From positions 1 to 20,650 of the forward strand of contig JBBSEZ010000152.1 of NCBI GenBank assembly GCA_038239195.1: a stretch of DNA of 20,650 nt. Direction: 5' to 3'. The stretch's first letter is position 1. Every line of letters begins with the position of its first letter. The stretch is from JBBSEZ01 sp038239195 (GTDB lineage Bacteria > Planctomycetota > Planctomycetia > Gemmatales > Gemmataceae). The notes beneath the pieces were generated by a model. The model made no database searches. It had not been told where the DNA came from and worked only from the letters and a program-made list of their open reading frames with translations. This document shows, in pieces, positions 7,778 to 14,948 of the stretch. The translations under genes and the position numbers were made by a program.

Positions 7778-8860
7778 TCACTTCCCTTTCTTCGCCTCCC
7801 CCTCATCCAATAACTCCTGCACCGCGTCCTCCAGCCGCTGGCCTCGAATGTCCCGGTAGCGGATGACGCCCTTGTGGTCGAGCACGTAGATCGTGGGAAA
7901 CGAATCGACCTCCCAGTCTTCGAGGATGCCGCCCGTCTGGCCGTTGTGCCAGTGTACCCACGGCATCGGCTCCTTCTTCAGGAACGTCGTCAGCGTCTCC
8001 TTCCTGGCGTCGGCGCTGATCGACACGAGCGCGAACCGCTTGCTGTCGAACTTCTTGACCATCTCGCGCTCGTGGGGGATCATGGCCCGGCACGGGCCGC
8101 ACCAGGTGGCCCAGACGTCGAGCACCACGACCTTGCCGCGATACTGGCTCAGCTTGACCTCCTTGCCGTCGAGGTCCTTGCTCACCACCTCCGGGGCCTT
8201 CTTGCCGACCGACAGGTCCGGCAGGATGATGGCGAACTTGTCCTGGTAGAGCTTGCGGTAGAGCGCGGCGTCCTTCTTGTTCTGCTCGACGCCCGCGAGG
8301 ACGTTGCGCACGAGCTCCCGGCCGTGCTTCTTGGTGAGCGCCCCCCGCGCTCGCGGCGAGGACTTCGCCTCCTCCGCCAGGCGCACGAATTCCTCGCGCG
8401 TGTCGGCAAGCACCTTGCACGCCTTGGCCTGGGCCCTCTTGTCGGGGCTCTTCTCGACGACGGCGCGCAGCACCCGCCCACTGAGGGGGTCGCCGCGCTG
8501 CCCCAGCCGCGCTGCCGCGGCGCGGAGGCCAGGGTTAGTAACGTGGGAGTTCTCCAGGAGGACGAGGGCCTTGGCCGCGGGGCCGTCCGCGGGCGTTTCC
8601 CGGCTCAGGCCCACGACGGCGATGAGGGCGTAAAAGACGACGGGGTCTTTGGCGTTCTTCTGGGCGAAATCGAGGAAGCGGAGCGCGTATCTCTCGTCGA
8701 CCTCCTTGCGCTCGACGTCGGTCTTGGCGGCGTCGAGCTTGTCCTCGGCCTCCTCGAGCAAGGCGCGAAAGGCGACGTCGGCCTTGGAAGGCGCATCGCC
8801 TCCCAGCGCGAGCCGGGCCAGCGCGAGCAGGACGATCGATCCGGCGAGGAAACTGCGCAT
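7778..8860 (-). CDS. Secreted TlpA-like thioredoxin-fold protein (copy B)
   Basis: This 360-residue paralogue of the downstream gene has the same layout: a signal peptide (MRSFLAGSIVLLALARLALGG), a helical, charged region at about 25-210 and a TlpA-like thioredoxin domain. WCGPC has its cysteines at C254 and C257, and the cis-proline segment SFPT follows at about 320-323. The thioredoxin halves of A and B are nearly the same protein, differing only by conservative changes such as I/V and K/R. The helical halves are clearly diverged, sharing only patches such as RFLD...AQKNAKD versus RFLD...AKKNAKD. The expected role is thiol-disulfide exchange in the periplasm-like compartment. The start is the first ATG of the frame and gives a good signal peptide, though the upstream sequence is pyrimidine-rich with no clear ribosome site. 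Confidence 0.9.
   Translation of the reverse strand: MRSFLAGSIVLLALARLALGGDAPSKADVAFRALLEEAEDKLDAAKTDVERKEVDERYALRFLDFAQKNAKDPVVFYALIAVVGLSRETPADGPAAKALVLLENSHVTNPGLRAAAARLGQRGDPLSGRVLRAVVEKSPDKRAQAKACKVLADTREEFVRLAEEAKSSPRARGALTKKHGRELVRNVLAGVEQNKKDAALYRKLYQDKFAIILPDLSVGKKAPEVVSKDLDGKEVKLSQYRGKVVVLDVWATWCGPCRAMIPHEREMVKKFDSKRFALVSISADARKETLTTFLKKEPMPWVHWHNGQTGGILEDWEVDSFPTIYVLDHKGVIRYRDIRGQRLEDAVQELLDEGEAKKGK
7856..8206. repeat. Duplicated thioredoxin-domain segment, copy B
   Basis: This is the partner of 6518-6868. The pair is in direct orientation with an unbroken 1,338-base offset, and the two identical runs fall inside the thioredoxin domains of the tandem TlpA-like genes. Confidence 0.9.
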
Positions 8861-8894
8861 GGGGGGAGGCCCCTGAGGGAGTGATAAGAACGCC

Positions 8895-8922
8895 TTGGCG
8901 CCTGTCTGGCTCGGAGTAGAGT
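8895..8922 (+). promoter_or_regulatory. Candidate promoter for conserved protein gene
   Basis: TTGGCG (8895-8900), a 16-base spacer and TAGAGT (8917-8922) resemble a sigma70 promoter. Transcription would begin near 8930. That falls almost on an in-frame ATG at 8932 and about 75 bases before the preferred ATG at 9007. Confidence 0.35.
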
Positions 8923-9006
8923 GAAGGGGGCATGGGAGCCGTCACCCTAACAGGCCATGATACCCCTGGTGCCCCTGCCGTCAACAACTCGCTCGCCGGG
9001 AAACTC

Positions 9007-9633
9007 ATGGCCGACTACTTTCTCGTGCAGGACGGCCCCCGCTTTGAAGGCCAGGTGCGCCCGCCCCTCGCCGAGGCCTGGCGCACGCGCAACTTCGCCC
9101 CGTGCCGGCAACTCTGCGCGGGCCTCATCCCTGCCGCCCTCGACTACGCCCAGCGCTACCACACCGGCCCCGAGCCGCCGCTCGTTTGCGCCGTTGCCGC
9201 CGGCCTGACGTTCGATCGCCCCTGCTGGCGCGCTCTCGTCGGCGAGGTGCTGCTGTTCGGCGCGATCGACGTCCCCGAGTTTCCCGCCAACGAGGCCGCC
9301 CTGTGCCAGCTCTTGCCGCCGGTTGGTGCCGAGACTTCTCCCATTCGCCAGGCGCTGCGCGGCTCGCGCGACCTCACCTTCGGCGTGGCCACGTACCGCC
9401 CCGACCGCGCCGGCTACAACAACGCCGCCGACGTGGCGCGCCTCGCCGACTACCTCGCCTCCGTCTGCCCCGAGGCGTGGGCCCCCGAGGCGCTGCGCGG
9501 GCTCGAAGAGCTCGCCGAGGAGGACCGCGCCGACGAGCTGGAGTTGGTGCGCGAGTGGTTCCCGGTGCTCGTGGCGCTCTACCAGCGTTGCCGCGCCGAG
9601 GGGCACGTGTTGGCGATCGAGGAGATTTATTGA
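9007..9633 (+). CDS. Conserved protein of unknown function
   Basis: This 208-residue protein (MADYFLVQDGPRFEG...) is not one whose function I recognise. It is soluble, with no signal peptide or membrane helix, and is rich in alanine and leucine helices, with several cysteines (near 'APCRQLCAGL') and acidic C-terminal helices (EELAEEDRADELELVREW). Codon use is strongly GC3-biased, as in its neighbours, so it is a real gene. The frame is open from an ATG at 8932. The 25 codons before 9007 have many A- or T-ending codons (about 9 of 24) unlike the body, so I prefer 9007, but 8932 remains possible as a nearly leaderless start. It is divergent from the TlpA-like pair and 81 bases upstream of the MFS transporter gene, which seems to have its own promoter. 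Confidence 0.75.
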   Translation: MADYFLVQDGPRFEGQVRPPLAEAWRTRNFAPCRQLCAGLIPAALDYAQRYHTGPEPPLVCAVAAGLTFDRPCWRALVGEVLLFGAIDVPEFPANEAALCQLLPPVGAETSPIRQALRGSRDLTFGVATYRPDRAGYNNAADVARLADYLASVCPEAWAPEALRGLEELAEEDRADELELVREWFPVLVALYQRCRAEGHVLAIEEIY

Positions 9634-9678
9634 TAGTCCCTCCGCGAAACGACAAGCAAGAAGTCGAACGGTTTTTGA

Positions 9679-9706
9679 TTGTGGCGCGCGCCGGGGCGGG
9701 TAGAAT
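9679..9706 (+). promoter_or_regulatory. Candidate promoter, near-leaderless MFS transcript
   Basis: TTGTGG (9679-9684), a 16-base spacer and TAGAAT (9701-9706) form a plausible promoter. The -10 matches consensus at five of six positions and ends only eight bases before the ATG at 9715, so the mRNA would have almost no 5' leader. No Shine-Dalgarno sequence is visible. Confidence 0.4.
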
Positions 9707-9714
9707 GGCACTTC

Positions 9715-11100
9715 ATGGGCCTTCCCGCCGACCTTCCTCTCGTGCAGAAACCGACGCGCGTGCGCTTTGGCGTGCTGGGCTTCGCTTGCGGCCTGTCGCT
9801 CCTCACCTACCTCGACCGCGTCTGCATCATGCGCGCCAAGGAGGACATCCAGGGCGAGCTGCACTTCAACGACCACCAGATGGGGCTGATCTTCTCCGCC
9901 TTCATCCTCGGCTACGCCCTCTTCGAGATGCCCGGCGGATGGATGGGCGACCTCTGGGGCTCGCGGCGCGTCCTCACGCGCATCGTCCTGTGCTGGTCGG
10001 CCTTCACCGCCCTGACCGGCACCGTCGTCGCCTTTACCTGGGACAGCGGGCGGCAGCTCGGCTTCGGCGACTGGGCCGTGCCGTTGGTGCTCAACGGTTT
10101 CGTCCTCATGTTGCTGGTGCGCTTTCTCTTCGGCGTCGGCGAGGCGGGCGCCTACCCCAACCTCACGCGCGTGACGCGCGACTGGTTCCCCTTCCACGAA
10201 CGCGGCCTGGCGCAGGGCAGCATCTGGATGTCCGCGCGCCTGGGCGGCGCCCTGGCCCCGCTGGCCATCGGGCTGCTGACCGGCCTGCTGGGCTGGCGCG
10301 GCGCCTTCTGGGTGCTGGGCCTGCTCGGCTGCGCGTGGGCCGCCCTGTTCGTGCGCTGGTTCCGCGACCGGCCCGAGGACATGCCGGCCTGCAACGACGC
10401 CGAGCGCGCCCTGGTCCGCGGCGACAACGCCCCGCAACCCGTCGCTGGCGAGGGCCACGCCTGGCCAGGTTTCCGCCTGCTCGCCTCGAGCCTCTCGCTC
10501 TGGGCGATGTGCGTCGCCTCCGCGAGCGTATGCTTCGGCTGGTATTTCTACCCGACCTGGCAACCCAAGTACCTCAAGGACGTCCACGGCTTCAACTACG
10601 ACAGCCGCTGGTCGGAGGTGCTGACCGGCCTGCCGTTCCTGTGCGGGGCGGTCGGCTCGCTGATCGGCGGGGGGCTCTCCGATCGATTGGTGCGAGCCAC
10701 GGGCAGCAAGCGCTGGGGGCGGAGCCTGGTCGGCTGCGCCGGCTTCGTGGGCGCGGGGACGTGCGTCTTCGCGACCGGGCTGGCGACCTCGGCCTGGCAG
10801 GCGGTCGCTCTGCTGTGCCTGGCGTTTCTCGTCAACGATCTGGCCATCCCCGTCATCTGGGCCGCCAGCGCCGACGTCGGTGGAAGGTACGCCGGCACCG
10901 TCGCGGGCGCGATGAACATGGCCGGGGGCGTGGGCGCCATCCTCAGCCCTGCCCTCATCCCGTACGTGCTGCAAGACGACCCCACGCCGGAGCGCTGGCG
11001 GCTCATCTTCTTCGGCCTGGCTGGCTCGTGGTTCCTCGGCGCCGTCGCGTGGGTGTTCATCGACGCCAGCAAGCCGCTCTCCCCGAAGGAGGAAGGATGA
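9715..11100 (+). CDS. MFS transporter, anion:cation symporter-like
   Basis: This 461-residue major facilitator protein has about 12 hydrophobic segments. It fits the ACS group (hexuronate, glucarate, galactonate and phthalate-type carriers). The sequence shows TYLDRVCIMRAKEDIQ at 31-46, the helix 2-3 loop GGWMGDLWGSRRVLT at 74-88 (the MFS 'GxxxDrxGrR' motif) and VGEAGAYPNLTRVTRDWFP at 141-159, with the acidic and proline residues typical of this group, followed by ERGLAQGSIWMSARLGGA. The second half repeats the fold (GGGLSDRLVRATGSKR). Substrate cannot be deduced. Organic acids or sugar acids are usual for the group. The ATG at 9715 is chosen over an upstream TTG because it gives the normal short N-terminus and sits just after a good -10 box. 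No catabolic gene is adjacent. Confidence 0.9.
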   Translation: MGLPADLPLVQKPTRVRFGVLGFACGLSLLTYLDRVCIMRAKEDIQGELHFNDHQMGLIFSAFILGYALFEMPGGWMGDLWGSRRVLTRIVLCWSAFTALTGTVVAFTWDSGRQLGFGDWAVPLVLNGFVLMLLVRFLFGVGEAGAYPNLTRVTRDWFPFHERGLAQGSIWMSARLGGALAPLAIGLLTGLLGWRGAFWVLGLLGCAWAALFVRWFRDRPEDMPACNDAERALVRGDNAPQPVAGEGHAWPGFRLLASSLSLWAMCVASASVCFGWYFYPTWQPKYLKDVHGFNYDSRWSEVLTGLPFLCGAVGSLIGGGLSDRLVRATGSKRWGRSLVGCAGFVGAGTCVFATGLATSAWQAVALLCLAFLVNDLAIPVIWAASADVGGRYAGTVAGAMNMAGGVGAILSPALIPYVLQDDPTPERWRLIFFGLAGSWFLGAVAWVFIDASKPLSPKEEG

Positions 11101-11109
11101 AAAAAGAGC

Positions 11110-11137
11110 GCGTGGGCGAGCCTTTCCTCGCCCGCGT
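11110..11137 (+). terminator. Stem-loop after MFS gene
   Basis: An 11-pair stem, including two G-T pairs, is formed by 11110-11120 and 11127-11137 around the six-base loop CCTTTC (core GGGCGAG/CTCGCCC). It begins ten bases after the MFS stop codon and lies before the ABC permease gene. No T-tract follows. A 12-base inverted pair (11085-11096 with 11164-11175) encloses it. Confidence 0.45.
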
Positions 11138-11196
11138 CCGTAGTGGTAATGTGTGTGGAATTTCCTTCCTCCTTCGTCCTTCCAGCTTTCTGAAAA

Positions 11197-13041
11197 ATGT
11201 CGCTCGGCCCGATCTTCCAGCGCGAGTTCCTCACCGTGCCGCGCCGGCCGGGGCATTACGTCGCCCGCGTGGCCTACCTGGGCACCTTGCTCGTCATCGC
11301 CGTGACCGCCTGGCTCTCGACGCTCGGCTGGGCCCGCGCCTCCAACCTCGGCGAGTTGGCCCGCTTTGGCCCGGTCCTCTTTCAAGTGCTGACCTTCGTC
11401 CAGCTCTCCCTCTTCCTGTTTTTCTCCGCCCTGGCGTCGGCCAGCGCCATCGCCAAGGAGAAGGACCGCCGCACCTTCATTTTGCTCCTGCTCACCGACC
11501 TGCGCAACGACGAAATCGTCCTCGGTAAGATGCTCGGCAGCCTGTTGCCGATGCTCCTGCTCCTGCTCAGCTCGGTCCCGTTCTTCGCCATCCTCACGCT
11601 CCTGGGCGGCATCGGGCTGGAGCAAGTCTTCCACGCCATCCTCATCATCGGCGCCACCTCGCTCGTCGCCGGCTCCCTTGGCGGGCTGATCGGCCTGTGG
11701 CGCGACCGCACCTTTCAGTCCCTCGCCTTGACCGTCCTGCTGATGGTCCTCTACCTGCTCCTCGTGCGCGGCCTGGGCGGCCTCCTCGCCCCCCTGGGCC
11801 TCAGCGCCCGGCAGATCGGCCTGGCCCAGCAGTGGCTCGACCCTTTCCTCGCGCTATTGAGCGTGCATCACCCGATCCAATCGCAGGGGCTGCTGTTGGC
11901 CCCCGCCTATGGCTTCGCGCTGATGATGGTGCTCGTGAGCGCCGGGCTGAACCTGTGGGGCATGGCCCGGCTGCGCGTCTGGAACCCCAGCGGCGAGCCG
12001 CTCATGCAGCGCGAGAAGCCCGAGGACGCCGAGGACAAGGAAGGCGGCCTGGTGGCGAGGCCCCTGACGGGCGAGAAGCGCGCCAGCGCCCACGCCGCCC
12101 CCGGGGCCGTTCGCCGCGTCGGCGCCAACCCCATCCTCTGGCGCGAGGTCTATACGCGCGCCTACGGCCGGCGGCCGTTGCTGGTCAAGACGGCCTATTT
12201 CATCGTGCTCGCCTTGATCCTCTACTCGGCCCTGGGCCCGCTGCTGCGCGGCGAGAAGATGGCGTTCGCCGCCGCCTACGGCCTCATCCCCGTCGGCGTG
12301 CTGAGCCTGCTCCTGGTGACCGCCCAGGCGACGACGGCCATCACCAGCGAGCGCGACACCGGCGCCCTCGACCTGCTGCTCGTCACCGACCTGACGCCGA
12401 AGGAGTTCGTGTTCGGCAAGCTCCTCGGCATCTGTTACAACACCAAGGAGTACCTCCTCCCGCCCTTGCTCCTCGCGGGCGTCTACGGCGCGCTGGGCAG
12501 GCTGGCGACCCCGCCGCGCGAAAACCCGGAACTGCTGGGCGGAATGAACGCGATGGCACTGCTGTGCATCATGGGGGCGTCGGCGATCCTGCTGGCGTTC
12601 GCGATGGTCTTGGGCATCCACGTCGCGCTGCGCACCCAGAACAGCCAGCTCGCGATCGTCAACGCCCTGAGCACGATCTTCTTTCTGACCGTGGGCACGC
12701 TGGTGACGATCGCCCTGATCCTGATCAACGGCCAGTTCGAGTACCAGTGGGGCGCCTTCGTCTTCTTCCTGATGGCCGGGGTGGGCGGGCTGTGGTACGT
12801 CCTGAACGGCGAGCGCCCGTCGGGCGCGCTAACGTGGTCGGCGTGGTTCTGCCCGCTGGCCGTGCTCTACACGGTGATGAGCGGCCTGGTGGCCCGGCCC
12901 GGGTCTGAGGAGTCGGCCGATCCGCTGGTGCCGTTCCTGGTGATCGCGGCGTCGTTCGTCTTCGCCATCACGGCGATGCTGCTGCCGCTGGTGAGCGAGT
13001 TCGACGTGGCGATGGGTCGCACGTCGGGCGGGGCGGATTGA
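11197..13041 (+). CDS. Double ABC-2 type permease
   Basis: This 614-residue membrane protein consists of two ABC-2-type permease halves in one chain. Each half has about six hydrophobic helices and carries the same cytosolic coupling motif: AIAKEKDRRTFILLLLTDL with EIVLGKMLG at 84-114, and AITSERDTGALDLLLVTDL with EFVFGKLLG at 381-411. A charged linker (about 264-310) joins the halves. Fused permeases of this type pair with an ABC ATPase to export an unknown substrate, and planctomycete genomes have many. No ATP-binding gene is adjacent: upstream is an MFS transporter and downstream about 600 bases are empty. The partner must be encoded elsewhere. The start ATG gives the expected short cytosolic N-terminus (MSLGPIFQREFLTV). 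No clear ribosome site is seen. Confidence 0.85.
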   Translation: MSLGPIFQREFLTVPRRPGHYVARVAYLGTLLVIAVTAWLSTLGWARASNLGELARFGPVLFQVLTFVQLSLFLFFSALASASAIAKEKDRRTFILLLLTDLRNDEIVLGKMLGSLLPMLLLLLSSVPFFAILTLLGGIGLEQVFHAILIIGATSLVAGSLGGLIGLWRDRTFQSLALTVLLMVLYLLLVRGLGGLLAPLGLSARQIGLAQQWLDPFLALLSVHHPIQSQGLLLAPAYGFALMMVLVSAGLNLWGMARLRVWNPSGEPLMQREKPEDAEDKEGGLVARPLTGEKRASAHAAPGAVRRVGANPILWREVYTRAYGRRPLLVKTAYFIVLALILYSALGPLLRGEKMAFAAAYGLIPVGVLSLLLVTAQATTAITSERDTGALDLLLVTDLTPKEFVFGKLLGICYNTKEYLLPPLLLAGVYGALGRLATPPRENPELLGGMNAMALLCIMGASAILLAFAMVLGIHVALRTQNSQLAIVNALSTIFFLTVGTLVTIALILINGQFEYQWGAFVFFLMAGVGGLWYVLNGERPSGALTWSAWFCPLAVLYTVMSGLVARPGSEESADPLVPFLVIAASFVFAITAMLLPLVSEFDVAMGRTSGGAD

Positions 13042-13556
13042 GGGCGGCCCTCTGCGAGAAGGGCGCACCTTTCATTGCATCGCGCGCACACAGGCGGCAT
13101 TGCTCCTTGTTGCCGGCTTGGAACTAAACTCCCTGGATGAAACGCATTGAAAGGCAAGGAGAGCGCACCCCGTCCTCCTTCGGGGAGCCACGGGGCTGCC
13201 TTCTGGCCACAACTGCCTGCCACTCCCTGCCACGGTGGCAGGCAGAGTTCGCCAACGGAACAACCAACTTGGTAAGGAGTTGCGCGCTCGTAGCGGGGGT
13301 GGCTGCCACCCTGCCACCGCGCAGGGGGGGAGTGGCACTCGGCGGGCGGACTTCGGGATGGCACGCAAACTGATCTCGCAACGTCGTGCGCGCTTCTGCT
13401 CCAAGGGAGAGAGGGCGAGCGCAGCGCCGTGGCGTTGCGCCTTCTTGCCCGAACGAAACGCTTTGAGCCGAGATGCGACGGAATGGCCGATTTCGGAGGC
13501 AAAAAAGAGCAAAGCCCAAACAGGTTCGAGAGAGCGGGCCCCGCCCCGGCAGCCCA
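13042..13556. other. Gene-free spacer with scattered short inverted repeats
   Basis: I see no convincing gene here. Open frames on both strands are proline- and arginine-rich and share no codon bias with real neighbours. The stretch holds the TGCCAC repeat cluster at 13213-13340 and several short palindromes. Its base composition is more mixed than the flanking genes, which suggests old, decayed sequence. Confidence 0.6.
13213..13311. repeat. TGCCAC-type inverted repeat cluster
   Basis: CTGCCTGCCAC (13213-13223) pairs with GTGGCAGGCAG (13235-13245), and GGGTGGC-T-GCCACCC (13297-13311) is a perfect palindrome. Further TGCCAC/GTGGCA copies lie at about 13228, 13312 and 13332. The spacing is irregular, so this is not a CRISPR array. 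It may be a decayed repeat or a folding regulatory region. Confidence 0.45.
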
Positions 13557-13585
13557 TTGACTCGGGCGCGGCCGCGCGCGATAGT
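13557..13585 (+). promoter_or_regulatory. Candidate sigma70-like promoter
   Basis: TTGACT (13557-13562) and GATAGT (13580-13585) are spaced by exactly 17 bases. The -10 box ends 52 bases before the ATG of the secreted protein gene at 13638. This is one of the better promoter matches in the window. Confidence 0.45.
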
Positions 13586-13637
13586 GAGGGACGTGGCGCT
13601 TGTTCGGGACACGATCCTCGTACGAGGGCACCGACCC

Positions 13638-14324
13638 ATGCGTCCGTCCCACCTCTTCCCCGCGACCTTGCTCGTCCTCGCGGGCCTCACCCCTGCCGGC
13701 GCTGCCGATCTGTCCAAGATCGACCTCGCGCTGAAAGACGAGCCGAGCTACACCACCCGCGCGCCGAAGTACTGCCTGCTGGTCTTCGGCCCGGAGGCGA
13801 AGACGCGCGTCTGGCTGGTCCACGACGGCGACGTCCTCCACGTCCGCGCCTCGCCCGACGGCAAGTCGGCCCCGACCTGGCGACAGTTCAAAAACGCCCG
13901 CTACGGGGCCCAGATCGGCGACGTCTGGGAGGAAGGCGGCAAGGCCCTCTACAAGGGGCTCGCCTACTTCCCCGGCCGGGGCGAAAGGACGATCCGGGTC
14001 ACCGTCGGCGGCAAGAGACAGGCCGCCGGCCAGGACATGCGGGGCGTGCTGACGTTCGCCGCGTCCGCGAAGGATGCGCCGGTCGTTCACTTCAACGGCC
14101 CCCTGACGCTGGACCTGTACCACGAGCAGCAGCCGTTGCGGAGCCACAGCGACGTCGAGATGACCGCGGTCGTGGGCACGCACGGGGTTGGCAAGGGCAC
14201 GTTCGCCCTGTTCTACTGCCAGGCGTATCCCAGGGGCGCCTGGCCGACCGCCGTCATCGAGTTCCCCGGCAAGGAGAAAAGCGGCAGGCCGGTCACGGCC
14301 CGGATCAGGCTGAACGAGAACTGA
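13638..14324 (+). CDS. Secreted protein of unknown function
   Basis: This 228-residue protein opens with a clear signal peptide (MRPSHLFPATLLVLAGLTPAGA, probable cut after A-G-A near residue 22), so it should act outside the cytoplasmic membrane. The mature part alternates short hydrophobic strands with glycine and charged turns (for example KYCLLVFGPEAKTRVWLVHDG and ALFYCQAYPRGAWPTAVIEF), which suggests a beta-sandwich or other all-beta fold. No catalytic motif or named domain is recognised. The start is supported by GAGGG 12 bases upstream, the signal peptide and an upstream promoter candidate. The frame is open back to 13473, but that extension has no coding character. The stop codon TGA also serves as one copy of a possible target duplication of an 87-bp inserted element. 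Confidence 0.8.
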   Translation: MRPSHLFPATLLVLAGLTPAGAADLSKIDLALKDEPSYTTRAPKYCLLVFGPEAKTRVWLVHDGDVLHVRASPDGKSAPTWRQFKNARYGAQIGDVWEEGGKALYKGLAYFPGRGERTIRVTVGGKRQAAGQDMRGVLTFAASAKDAPVVHFNGPLTLDLYHEQQPLRSHSDVEMTAVVGTHGVGKGTFALFYCQAYPRGAWPTAVIEFPGKEKSGRPVTARIRLNEN

Positions 14325-14411
14325 GAGGCTGTGAATTTATTCCAGATCACCCCGTCAGCGGACCATCGAATAAGGACTTACGGCGATGATCGGGGATTAA
14401 TTCACAGGCTC
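14325..14411. mobile_element. 87-bp MITE-like element with terminal inverted repeats
   Basis: The ends GAGGCTGTGAATTTAT (14325-14340) and ATTAATTCACAGGCTC (14396-14411) are inverted repeats matching at 14 of 16 positions. The element is flanked by TGA on both sides (14322-14324 and 14412-14414), which fits a 3-bp target duplication. The interior is short, less GC-rich than its surroundings and codes for nothing. It looks like a non-autonomous miniature transposable element. The family of the mobilising transposase cannot be told from this sequence. Confidence 0.6.
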
Positions 14412-14414
14412 TGA

Positions 14415-14552
14415 GGGGAGTACTGCCTCAGCCCCGGGCGGGTTGATCGGTCGGTCGGCAGCGGCGTCGCCAGGGTCACGCTGTCGTTCGACGAATGGAA
14501 GGGCGTCAAGCCAGCCGTCGTCGAGGCCCTCGTGAACCCGGCCCCCCGAAGA
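14415..14552 (+). pseudogene. Possible remnant of a coding region
   Basis: Just after the MITE-like element, one frame reads a coding-like segment ending in ARVTLSFDEWKGVKPAVVEA (about 14469-14528). Its strongly GC-ending codons resemble the C-terminal strand of a secreted planctomycete protein. It has no start and runs on into low-quality sequence until TGA at 14706. It may be a displaced gene end. Chance is possible. Confidence 0.3.
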
Positions 14553-14582
14553 GGTAAGTCCCACGAAGGGGGCAGGGCCCAG

Positions 14583-14618
14583 GCAGGAGGAGGCGAAGGA
14601 GACTTCGCCTCCTCCTGC
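14583..14618. terminator. Perfect 16-bp stem-loop
   Basis: Arms 14583-14598 (GCAGGAGGAGGCGAAG) and 14603-14618 are exact reverse complements around the loop GAGA. It lies downstream of the secreted protein gene and upstream of the tRNA-Lys promoter. It could stop read-through or be a dispersed repeat. It has no T-tract. Confidence 0.55.
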
Positions 14619-14685
14619 GGTTCCTCGTTGAGTCGGAGATGGTCCCTTGCCGGGCCCCTGTTGCGCGAACGCCGAGATTTTCCCC

Positions 14686-14714
14686 TTGTCAAGCGGGGGG
14701 AGCTCTGACATAAC
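14686..14714 (+). promoter_or_regulatory. Candidate promoter for tRNA-Lys
   Basis: TTGTCA (14686-14691), a 17-base spacer and CATAAC (14709-14714) place a transcription start about 12 bases before the tRNA. The location and spacing fit a tRNA promoter. Confidence 0.45.
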
Positions 14715-14732
14715 TACTTCATCGCCAACGTC

Positions 14733-14805
<73 letters not shown>

Positions 14806-14813
14806 CTCTTGTA

Positions 14814-14834
14814 AGCCCTTCAGGAAGAAGGGTT
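14814..14834 (+). terminator. Short stem-loop after tRNA-Lys
   Basis: AGCCCTTC (14814-14821) and GAAGGGTT (14827-14834) form an 8-pair stem (one G-T) nine bases after the tRNA. Only a few T residues follow. It is probably part of the tRNA's 3' end or terminator. Confidence 0.4.
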
Positions 14835-14845
14835 TGTGCGTTTCC

Positions 14846-14871
14846 AGGCCCGTCCCTTCGCGGACGGGCCT
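14846..14871 (+). terminator. Strong stem-loop between the tRNAs
   Basis: AGGCCCGTCC (14846-14855) and GGACGGGCCT (14862-14871) form a perfect 10-bp stem with a six-base CTTCGC loop. It follows TTT at 14841-14843 rather than preceding a T-tract. It likely ends tRNA-Lys transcription. Confidence 0.5.
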
Positions 14872-14948
14872 GTCAAGGCCGCCTCCACCAAGCGCGCGAA
14901 AGGAGGGAGCGATGAGCGAGATACGTGGCATATTCTCGTCCGCACCCT

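Noticed and set aside
9102..11528. An 808-codon plus-strand open frame overlapping three genes
   Set aside because: It is an alternate frame of the conserved protein and MFS genes. Its proline- and arginine-rich translation has no domain.
8947..11634. An 895-codon minus-strand open frame across the MFS and neighbouring genes
   Set aside because: It shows Q/E/H/G-rich shadow composition and is antisense to genes with clear membrane and family motifs. It also crosses intergenic regions without any change in character.
13213..13340. Possible CRISPR array in the TGCCAC repeat region
   Set aside because: The repeats are only six to eleven bases, occur in both orientations and have irregular spacing.
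13124..13717. A 197-codon minus-strand frame in the spacer before the secreted protein gene
   Set aside because: Its translation is typical of read-through of repeat-rich noncoding DNA, and it has no start context or known domain.
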